NCBI RefSeq assembly: GCF_963678635.1
Contig: NC_087065.1
Coordinates: 50,046,952 to 50,101,109 of the forward strand
Direction: 5' to 3'
Source of the DNA: Symsagittifera roscoffensis
Taxonomy: Eukaryota > Xenacoelomorpha > Acoela > Convolutidae
DNA length: 54,158 bases
The translations under genes were made by a program, and so were the position numbers. Under the pieces are notes generated by a model. That model saw only the letters and a program-made list of their open reading frames with translations. It did no database searches and had not been told where the DNA came from. Positions 13,201 to 25,200 of this stretch are shown here, one piece after another (position 1 is the stretch's first letter; each line of letters starts with the position of its first letter).

Positions 13201-16200
13201 GCACCTCATTTACAGCTGCACCGAAATGTGAGGATTCTTCTGATTTTTTTAAAAAGAGAAATTAAACATTTAGTTCAAGAATTTCAATTTTCATCTCATT
13301 GCATGATTATGTGCATCAAAGTTAAATAGTCGTAAAATCTTTTAAGTTAATATAAACTGTAAGGATGTAATTAATTTGTCCCTCGGAGTGATTTGCTTTT
13401 TGATCAGTATTTGAATTTCTGGATTCGATTTTTGCTCGCCTTCAATTCCTTTTTCTTATGTTGAAAAATTTTAAATCAATCGAATATGGCCAAATTAAAA
13501 CAAGGATAGTCGGTTACTGTGCAAGTAGCACCGAATGTTCCGACCATCGTCTTTGAAAAAATACAATTTTTTTTTTCAAATCAGGGTAGTTTTTTCGGCG
13601 TGGTGTGATAAAATGATCTTAGTAAAAAACGAGAGCTTAGGCCTTTTCGACAGTTTAAGTAAAATAAGCATATTGGAAAAAGTTTTTGTCGAAAAATGAC
13701 TAGAAAAACAAAAAAAATTCACAATTTATTCAATTTTTTTTGCAGTTTTTTTTTGAATTTTTGAAGTTTTTATTCCAAAAAAGCGCTTAAGTACTGAGAA
13801 AAAACTATCTTTCCTCGAGTAAAACTAAGTTATTACGGCTTGAATTCAGCTATTGTAAGCTTTTAAGCCATTATTATAAGCTATTGCAAGCTTATTTATT
13901 CGCTCGAATTAAGAAGAAAAATCAAAAATTTCAAACCGGTTTTTCTCGACACTGGGAAAAAAATTTTAGAATTTTTTTTATAGTAGTTCGAATCACGACT
14001 GAAATAACGACGGTCTTTTATATGATATATCACTCAACCTAGTGCGATGATTATTTGTGGTACCTGATTTTGCGTTGAAAACAAAAAAAGAACAGAACTA
14101 AAACACAGCCGAGTACGAAGCTCCTCTCCAAATTCAATGGTCGGAACAATAAATCAAGGCAAGGTTTCAAGAAATTGTTTTTGAGCTTTCTCCGATACTT
14201 TATAAGATCAAATTAATATAAATTAATTTTTCTTCAAACTTAGAGAAAAATTGGTCAAAACAAGGTCTTTATCGTGATTTGAGAGAGCTCGGAAAATCGA
14301 TGTGGGCGGCTTAAGAAAAAGGTTTAAATCTAAATATTAATGTGGAGTGACTTAAGTTGCAGTACACTCTAATTTGGATTTGCATTTAGGAGTTTGAGCT
14401 GGACCCTCAGAGTAAGATCATGCTGTCGAATGAAACACTCGGGCGAACAGACATGGCGGTGACGGAGTATGCGTGGGACAGCGAGAAACAGTCCCTGGCT
14501 CTGGCCAAACTAGAAAAACAGTAAGTCTTCTTTGTTCTTCCTACTGGACAATTGGCACATGCGTCAATTAACAAGCGCACATAAAGTTCGTGGTACAAAT
14601 TTTTAATTAGTTCAAGATTTTATCGAATTGAGTTTTTCTGGACTAATTTTAAATTATGGCGTATTATTTTCGAATATCCTAGTATTAGGCGATGTGATCC
14701 ACTCATTAATAAATTTGTTCCAGGTTCAAGTCAAAACTCGACTTTGATTCGCTGATTGTTCAATGCATCGGCAGCGAGCAGGAGGTGTCTTCGTTCCGTA
14801 CCGAGAAGTTACCGCCTGGGTTCAAGAGCCAGAAACTGGAGCTAATAGGCAAGGCGTCTAAGGGTGCGGGTCTTCTGGGCGCGGCTAGACAGTTGATCAG
14901 CCAGCAGAGAGCCGAAAACGAAGCAGGTAGTTGTTAACAACTTTCAATCTAGTTCTGTTAAATCAGACAGCGGTTATAATTACTAGAAAATTACTTAGTT
15001 GAGAAAGATTTGGTTTATCTCCAGAAGCTTCTATTATACTCGCCACCCACGTATTGAAGTTTCTTGAAGACTTTGTTTGTCAATAATAATGATAATAATA
15101 ATTTATTTCCGTAAAAACAGTCGATCAAACAGATCTGGAAGTCGAAACGGTGCCGAAGACTAACACTCCGGTTGTCTTTGCATGTTCGGACAGGCGGGAT
15201 GAAACAAGACCACATTCATTCACGCCTTCTTTCGAAACGCCAACCGACTACGGTATTGGAGTGATATAATGTGCTAGTGTGAGATCGAATTGTTGTCAGT
15301 GATGGATCTTCATGCTTTGCACCGTTTTTTCTTGAAGTGTTTTCTTATGCACTGTTTTCGTTGTTATTTGTAACGTAATCTTGGGAGTAAAAAACATGGA
15401 ACGCACTACAAAAATACTTGCCAAATCATAGTTTTTTAAAACATTATTTAGACTAATTTTTAACATTCAATGATTTTTAACATTCAATGAACGTAGTGAA
15501 GACTCTTTTATAGGTCCTGTTGAGTTTTTGATGTTTGTTTTTTCAGGATATTTTTTTTAAGTTTAATTGATTTTTTTTCTTCTAATCAAGGCAGACACCA
15601 CTATCAAGCGCCAAACCCTGGCCGTGTTTTACTTTCAAAAATGGACTTGAATTTTTCAGATTTCCCAGCATAAAAAGAAAAGTATTTTTTTTGTCTCCTT
15701 GCGTTTGGTACTCTTTTCCAACTGTCTGTTGGCTATGTTTACTGTTTCAATTTTTCCTTATTTTTTGTTATTTATTTATTTTTAGGGAACAATGGATTAA
15801 CCTGTTTTTTTGCACCCAATTTCAATCAATTGAAAGAAAGCTTGAAGTGCTGTAATTTTTTTTGTATAAAAGCCCTAAAATACACAAAATTTACGAATGA
15901 CACTCAATTCTTACTTTAATTCCTTTACAGTTTTTACTCTAATCTTTGCAGCTTTTAATTGAACTCAACTTTACTGAAAAACTTACAAAATTAAAGTTGA
16001 CAATAAAGTGTAAAAATTCAAAACGTTTAAGTTAGTTTTGACTTTTTTGTTTTTGAGTGTCCTCATTTCAATCGTGTCCTCCATTTTTTAATTATTTGTA
16101 TTGATCCGAAGCTTAATTTGTTTTTCATTGTCTGTAATTTTAGCCCAATCGCAGGGTGGTGGCCACGATGAAGATGGCTCTGCTGGTGTAGGGGGTGGAA

Positions 16201-19200
16201 GTGTGAACAGACCAGGGGGTACTGATCAGGACAAGAGTGGGGGCAGGGTGGACGAGAAGGCAGCCAAGGCACTTGGCAAGATGGAGAAACAAAGACAGAG
16301 GAGGCTAGCTAGACAGAAACAGGCCAGTTGTGAACAGTTTATAAGTACTTAATAGCAAGCAACATATTTCAAATTTTTAGTTCAAAAACTTGGTTTTTCT
16401 TTTTTTCTGTCTTCTATTTTCAAATAGTCTTTTTTTGTTTTTCTTTTTTCTTTACCCTTGCGATAAGCAAGGGTATTGCAATCGAGTACAAAATTTTTTT
16501 CCTCAAAATAACTTTGTTCACAGGACTCATCTCCTGGATTCATTAATCTGCTGGGCTTTTCTGCTGCAACACGCATGTTTTGAGCCGTTTCGCATTTTAA
16601 ATATCCGACCTAATCGAAATTTGCTTTTTATGTTTGTTGTAATTTTAGCAACTCGATTTTTAAAAATTTATGTGTTTTTCTCAGGGGAAGAGGTTTCGGC
16701 CTGTTTTATATAACTTAGTGGTCTTTTTTGCAATGTTGGATGACTGAAAGTTTTTTTTTAATGTTTTTTCTGATGGGAAGAGGGACTCAGATTTTTTATT
16801 AGGTTAAATTTTTTAAAATTTTTTCGGCAAGACGAATTTGTGCCCAAGCATTTCGACTTTGTTACCGTTGGGTAATTTTAAATTCAGTCAATTATCCGGA
16901 GCATCTGGCGTAGAGGTATCAAAACTACTTGAAACGGCACAAGCTTCTGGTTCATTATGTTTTTGCAAACTAGAGATTTTGTGCTTTTTCGGACTATCGT
17001 CTGTCTGTTTGTTTTTGTCGGCTTAGTTCCGGTAGCCCGATTTTTTTTGAAAATTCAACTTTCTTCCAAGTTGCTGCAATACCGATGCTTGAGGCGATAA
17101 AGGCCAGGAGCTAGATTCTAGTGGACATCATTTTTTGCAAACTGAAAATTTTTGACTAGCTAAGATTATTATGTGTCTGCTTATTTTTGTCGGTTTAGTT
17201 CAACAGAAAGGACTTTTTTGAAAATTCGGCTTCTTTCTAGCATTCCGAGACCTCCTTGTAAAGTTTCTAATGGTGCAGCTAATTTTGTTTCGGATATTTT
17301 GGGCTTTCGTTGCAATTTTTAGTGACAAATACGACTTTTTGATGTTTTTTCTTCAGTTTTAATTTTTCTTTCTTTTGGATTTTAATCATAGTCATTCATT
17401 TTTATATCGCAAGTGCTGCAAAGCTCAGCTTCGCCTCTGTGTAAAAAATAAATTCATAAAAGTTTGGCGAAAGAATAATTTTTGTGCTTTTCAGTGGGAA
17501 GATCTGAATAAAGAGAAACCTTCTGATGATTTTGAAGATCCAAGAGACGTCGCTGAGATCAAGTATGCATTGGAGCATATTGGGGACTTCAAACTGAAAA
17601 CGGCGGCAAACTACGTGGTACCAGAGCACCTACGTATGAATACAGCCAGGAAACTAGTCCAGCTGATGCTCCTCCAGGAAAAGGTCAGTTTGGGCCAAAT
17701 TCACTTAATGATAAGTTTTTTGAAAACTTCATTCAAAAATCAGTCACAAACATCTATATTAAAAAGTCTGAAAAAAGTACCTAAAAACACTCGTAGATGT
17801 CTAGTTTGGTATCTACTGTGAGCTATTTACTATGCCATTGTTTTAGTTTTTCAAAATATGCGAGCAGTTAATTCCATGGTTTTGAAACATATGAAAGTTG
17901 GTGGATCTTATATTTTTTAATCAATGAATTAATGAATTTTCTTAATGAATTAAAGTTTTTCTAAAATGGTTTTTAATCAAACTTTTTAACTAGTTTTCCG
18001 AATTTGAAAAACATAGCGAAATGTTTTACATGAAACTCATTTGCTTAGATGTACAACAAAAAGCGAGCGTTTAATGAGCGCATGTTGTCTCTGAAGTTCA
18101 AGAAGTCGGATGTGCTGGATGAGATTGATCGGCTAAATGAGCAACTGCAGTCAATTCACACTGAATTAAAAGACATCGAGAGTACCAAAAGGGCACCCGA
18201 GAGGCCGACGTTGGCTGATGCCGAAAAACCAGAAGAGTTCGTTTTACTACTTTCTGAAACAAAAAAATGCTATAAACATCAAAATATGTTTTTTTTTCAT
18301 GCTAGATTTTGTTACATTCTATTTTAGGAGGGAACTTAAAGATATTTTAAACAGTTTTTCTCGAATGTATTGTATGTTTTTCCTTGATTACACTTTGCTA
18401 CCAGTATTTAACAACACATTTGATTTTAATTCAATAATGATGAAATTGTTCAGTGTGTTTTATGACATATATATCAGAAAGTTTGTTATCTCTGTGTAAG
18501 TTGGCGTTTTCTTTGGCTTTAGACTGTACCACTACACTCGGGAAAAGCTGATCAAATTCCAGCTGGAGAAGGCGGCTAAGGATCAGTCGATGGCCATGGC
18601 AGTAGCCAGCGCATTCACAGCACAGACCACTGAGACTGACCAGGTAACACATATGGTCAAGTCAACAGGTCATGCTCAGTAACTTCAATCGGAACATCAC
18701 GAAATCTTTTCCCGTGAACTCGCAGAATGATAATATATTGTTTTCATGGTTTTTGACAAATGATTGTTTCATAAACGGCATTTACAATCATAGGCACATT
18801 AGCCTGATAGGTTCTCATGAGACCTGCTGGTCCGTTTTTGAACGTCTTTTTTTGTATTTCAGCTTCGATAAAAAGTTAATTAGATAATTTTAACTTCGAA
18901 ATATTTTACTTGAAAAAATACTAGTAGATATCTATCTACATTAGGTTGAATGCTATCGATGTTTTTTTTCCATTTTGTCTTACTGTTATTTTCACATTTT
19001 TTGAGTTAAATGTTAGAGTTCGACTCTTTTAGCTGGCTGTATCGGGCGATAAAAAGAGCGCGAGGCCTGGGTTCAGTGGATTTAGCCCAAATCCAAGCGT
19101 GAATTTAGCGTCGGGTTCTATCCGATCCCCGTCCCCCGCCACTTCAGTATGTTTTCCCCTCCCTCATCTGAGAACGCGTGGATGATTGAGTCTTATCGTT

Positions 19201-22200
19201 TTCGCATTTCTCTTTCCTCGATTACATTTGCACATATAATTGTGGGTGTGGTTTTAAGTTTGCTCTGAAAGAAGTCCGCAATCTTTGTCTGATGAAATTT
19301 CTTGTTTTTCCACAGCAAATGTTCAACTGCGCTTGAGGAGTTTCCTCTTGCAATATCAAAATGTGTCGTTTGATAAAAGTGATTACTAGTTGTGTTTTCA
19401 AATTGAAGAATGTTCTTAAGTTGCTCTTTTCAAAATGATGGTAATATTTTATGTCAATCTCAAATGTTCTCAACTTTTATTGATCATATTGAAAAACTAT
19501 CTAACCTCCAGCTTGAGTTCCTTATATTAGAACGTTGTATCATTAAAAGCATATTGGAGTTGATTTATGGATTATGTCGAAATTTTAACGTTTTCAGTTT
19601 TTCTTGACGGGCTGTGCTTAAAAATTTCAGCTAAATGCATGATCGTCTGAATTTGTGGATTTCTTCAACAAAAAATATTGTGAAGTTCTGAAAAGCGAAA
19701 TTAGCAACAATTGAAATGTTTATCTAGATGATGGAGAGCAATCTGACTAAACCCTCTTCGGCTAATACGAATCAAATGGGGGACGGGACTGGGTACAAGA
19801 GGCCAACTGTCGCACCCGATACCTCTTCAGTGCCACGGCTACTACTTGGAGACGAGCTGCTGGAAGGAGAAAACGAAGAGGAGCAGTCGCAGGGGTCTAT
19901 GGAGAGAGAGGAGAGTTTCACTTCAATTCGACAGACCAGGTATGTTGTTGGACTAGAGCTGAGTTGGATCAAAACAACCGTTCAATTTGAGCTTTATTTG
20001 CACTAAAATGAATGTAGATTCAAATTAACGTTCAATTAAATTAAATTTAATTGAAACGATTAAGCGATTTACAAACGTATCATACAAAGGTCAATTATAG
20101 TTGTTTATCCAACGTTCTTCAGATTTTTTTAAGTATGGGTAAATCAAAACCCATACTATCTATTATTGACTTTTCGACCAGTTGTCTATACAATTTACAT
20201 GTTGCATCAGTTGTTTTCAGGATTGGGTTCCGTAAAAAGGCATCGTAAGTGTTTGTTCTGTTCATCTAATATTGATATCAACTGTTATTTTGTTGTTGTT
20301 GATATTTTGTCTGCTCCTGCTCTGAATTGATTTGGTTCTATACCTGTGAGCTGATGTTCTTGAAGTATGAAAGTTTCAATGTCGAATGAAGCCTAGCTAT
20401 TTATTTAATTGTTGTGCTTATTGAGTCTATGCGACTGTAAATATATCATTTCTGGCATTCGTGTTTATATCTATGTGCTGTTCTAGATATTGATTTAACT
20501 CTGATTTATAAATTTTTTAAACCCTTTTCAGACTGCTGAACGAGCAGGACAGAATTCTGTCTCGCATTGAAAAACTGACGCGCCATTTTGACGATCAAGT
20601 GATGTCACTGAGGGCGGAGAAGTTCAATCTTCAGGTGGATCTGAAGAGAGCTGACCTGAGGAACACCACTCTGTTCGAAGAGTTCGTTCAGCTGAAGGAG
20701 TTTGAGAAGCGTGAAAACAATCTGGCCGCTAAAGTGGACGCCAAATACGACGAGAAAGTGGACATCGAACAGAAGGTTTAACATATATGTATAAATAACT
20801 GAATGTATTACAATTTTTTTTTAAAATATTCCACGAAAAATTTAGCATAAAACGACCTAATGGCAATTTAGAAACATCTACATATATGTTTTTGATAGTA
20901 TTCTGCCCTTTTCTTGAAGTTTTTTGAAATTTATTTCAGTCGCCGTTTTCTGAAACGCACCACATAAAACAAAAGCTTAGGTTGTCTTAAAAAGCTTCTT
21001 TTGAACGTGTTATCCTCCAATTAATAGCTTGACTGATATTCAGAATGCCCTTATCTAAACCATTGTTTACGCGCTTTCCGGATGTCCAACACCACTACAA
21101 TGGGAAAACAGACAATAAACGAATTAGTAGTACTAGTAGTAGTGTTAAAAGCTTCTTTTGTAGGTCCTCGATAGCAAGACTAAAGTGGAGACTAAACGAC
21201 TGGAAATTGAACGATTGGAGGAGCGACAGAAGAATCTTTTAGAAGAATTCAAAGCAGGGCTGGGCGAGAACAACAAGTGGGAAGAGTTCCTTACAAAAGT
21301 GTTCAAGAAAAAAATCAAGCGAGCCAAGAAGAAGGAGCAAACAGGTGACGGTGAGTTGAATGCTACAATGATGGCTGCAAATTACCTTGAATTATCATCG
21401 GAATGGTTCGAGTGATATATCGTTTTAAAGCACCATCAATCTCGATTCAAACGAAATTTAAAAATTTTGAAAAAAATTTCATTCTTGAAAGTAACTCAAT
21501 TGAAATTTTCAATTTTGCGTCTAATTTTGCGCAATTAAAGCAAGCGAACAGGCTTATTTTAAAGGGATAAGCCATGAAATTTTAGTAATTTTATTTTTGA
21601 AGTCTTTTAGCGCCATTTTTGAAGAAAAAAAAATTTTTTTATTGTCAAAACAATTTCTGGAAAAGAAAATTGAAATTTTTTTTTTATTTTGTTTTTGAGA
21701 CTTTGGTAGTCATATTTTGTCAAAAACTTTCGCCCATTTACTGTGATTGTCTTTTACATGAAAAAAAACTCTTTATGTATTTTTAAAGAAAATTCGCAAC
21801 ATTCTGTGCTGCTTGCTATCATTGTTACAATTGTAACTTACTAGCAGAGCGATGAGCTCGCTTCACTTGCAAACTTTTCAGTTCAAACTTTTTTATTCGG
21901 TAAATTCTTGAAATTCCTTTCTTGACATAAAACAGTTTTTTAATTAGGTTTGTAGTCTTTTTTAGTTTTGTTGACTTTTGAGCTTTGACTTCAGTCCCAG
22001 CGAATACTAAGTTGTTAAAAGAATTTCGTCATTGGTGTTGGGCTTCAAAATTCAAAAATCAGCTAAATTTGAATAATATTTCTTAATAATTAGGTGCTTG
22101 TGATGTTCTAATTGCTTTTTGGAAACAGATTTCGGGTAAGCATTTAAATTACTGCATTGCGTTTTTGCTCTCTCCGGGCCCGCGTTTTGACTTAAAAAAT

Positions 22201-25200
22201 GTGCATTCCTAACAATTTATTGCTAGTAGAGTTTCCACTGTTGAATTCTACGACCACTGAAATACACTTTTTCCACAGTTATTCACAATATTTGCTACAA
22301 ACAATTACACACTGGCACAAAAAAAAGACTTAAATTTTTAGAAAATTTAGAGTGTTTTGTCTAGGATATTTATCGTCAAGAAATGCTGTTTGCATATACT
22401 GAATAATTATTGCCTTTTTTATTATTCATTGTACAGAAAAATTATAGTGAATGTTCGTTATGTGAAAGATCATTATTATTCCGACTTTTGTAACGAAACT
22501 AACGGAATATTTGTGCTCGGGTGGGTTTTTTTTTCTTCAGACAAATTTCGACTTTTTAACTAGCCATTTGTGACGGAATCTTTTTATATCATTCAAATGA
22601 CATTATTGCCCTGAAAATTATTGCCCTGAGCTTAAATTTGAAAAAATATTTGACTTGTGATCATTTTTTGTAAAGTAATGGGGGTTTAAAGGTTGCCATT
22701 TTAGCCAATTTTGGACAACTAAGGCGCGATTTATTTCGCACCATTAACGCGAAAGTGGAGGTTTAATCCGTCTTAGAACTCGTTCCAAATTGGTTGAAGG
22801 AAGCTTATTTGCCATAAATGGTTCGTTATTAGGAGCAAAATCTATAACTGTGTATTTAATATGGCGTGTGGGGGGATGATTTTCAAAAAAAAATCTCAAA
22901 TTATATATATATATTTTTTTCATTTTATCTTATTACATTCAATTTTTTCATGTTATTTTTGCTCCATAGACCTTTAAAGGCAATCGGAATATTCAGGGCT
23001 TCGCCCTGATACGAGCAGTCTTGTCTAATGTAGAGTTGAATTATGGAAAACAATGTGTTTCAATGATGATTGAGTGCTGTAGTTTAATTGATTTTCTCTA
23101 ATATTACTCAGAGTTTTGTCTGTGAAATTCTTCAGAGGAAAGCATAGCATATTCATAAAATAGAAATTTTCCGTGTCAAAAAATTAACACAAGACTTTTT
23201 TTACAGCTTTCATACACGATGAGTTCGAGTTTGAATATTTGCTTGCCTTTGGTCTGAAATTTGTGACGTGAATCTATAAGCTTAGTTTTTCGAACATTCT
23301 TGTAATAGTTGGCTTTTTAACATAAAAATAAAAATTTTCCAAAAAGGATGTTTTTGCTGCGACCACTCTCAAATAGTGGAAAGGAACTATGGGCTTATCG
23401 TTCTTTGCTATTTACACCTATTTTAGACACAAAAATAGGTACGAAAATATAACACAAAAAAAAAGAAGAAAAAAATTGTAAAAGATGAAAACCAGACTTT
23501 TTTTCAAATTTGATTTTTTAAAATAACTTACTATGATCGGGACAATCTTACTTTGATCGGGACATCCTTCATAAAATCGCACCATATTATCAAGTTTTTT
23601 TTGATATGAAGCAGTACGTATAATTTTCACGCCATTTCAGTTGTTTTTATTCAGAAATTTTTGAGCTGTCTAATTAACGTTTTGACCGGACAGCACTTTA
23701 ATGAAACAAACATTTTTCATGTAAGCAACAAAGTAGAAGAACAGTTAAGTAATGTATATATGCAAGCCGGTGAATAGATCGCGCAGCACCCAGATAATCA
23801 CTTCTCTATATCAAATATGGTAAACTCTCTGTTTTTCATACTAGGCCTAATTAATGGCTTAAAAGGCCAACCACAGTGTACACACGTTGTAAAATTATGG
23901 GGGTTTAAAGGTTGCCAATTTGGGACAATTAACGCGCGATATATTTCGGGCTATGAACACGTGAGCGAAATTTAAACCGTCTTAGAAATCGTTCCAAATT
24001 TTTCAAGGAAGCTTTTATGCCATAATTGATTTGTAAATAGGAGCAAACTCTATCTTTTTGTATTTAATATGGCGTGTGGGGTGTTGTTTTCTCAAAAAAA
24101 TCAAATGAAAAAAAATTCGTTTTAGTTTATTACATTAATTTTTTCATGGTTTTACTGCTCGATAGAGCTTGAAAGGCAGTCGGAACATTCAGGGTTTTGC
24201 CCTGATACGAGCAGTCTTGTTTTTTTTTTAAATTCCAGAGTACCGAATGTGAGAAAACCAACCTACAAAAAACACTGTTTTCATTGGTACAGCGTTTTTG
24301 AATCACTGAACCAGATAGCTGGATTGCAAGATTGAGTAGATTGCTCGAAGAGAATCCATACTGCAGTGACAAACAATCGCAGCTACAGTGATTTTTTTTC
24401 ACCAATTTTATATTCTGATAGAGATTCCCATCTTTAAATAGCTGTCCGGTTTTGAAGTTAACATGCAGCGTTGTGATACGATCATTTGTTGTTGTTCCGG
24501 CTTTCGTAACTAAAGTAGCGGAATGTTTGTGGTTTTTCTTTTCTTCAGACAAATTTCGAATTTTCAACTAGCCATTTTTGACGGAATTTTTTTTTACATC
24601 ATTCGAAAGCTATTGTTGTTCTAGGCTTAAAGTTGAAAAGATACTTCACCTGTGATCTTTTTTGTAAAGCTATGAGGGTTTAAAAATTGCTTTTTTGGCC
24701 AATTTGGGACAAATAACGCGCGATATATTTCGCGCTATTAACGCGTAAGCGAAATTTAAACCGTCTTAGAAATCGTTCCAAATTTTTCAAGGAAGCTTTT
24801 ATGCCATAACTGATTTGTAAATAGGAGCAAAATCTATCACTTTGTATTTAATATGGCGTGTGGGGTGTTGTTTTCTCAAAAAAATCAAACGAAAAAAAAT
24901 TCGTTTTAGTTTATTACATTTAATTTTTTCACGTTTTTACTGATCCATAGAGCTTAAAAAGCAGTCGGAACATTCAGGGTTTTGCACTGATACGAGCAGT
25001 CTTTTTTGAAATTCCAGAGTACCGAATGTGAGAAAACCAACCTATAAAAAACACTGTTATCATTGTTACAGCGTTTTTTTATCACTGAACCAGATAGCTG
25101 GATTGCAAGATTGACAAGATTGCTCGAAGAGAATCCATACTCCAGTGACAAACAATCGCAGTTACATTGATTTTTTTCACCAATTTCATATACTGATAGA

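Noticed and set aside
18328-18371. Micro-exon between attttag and gtatgt that might fix the 18240/18523 phase conflict
   Set aside because: It has a stop in phase 0, and in its open frame leaves in a phase that the next exon cannot use.
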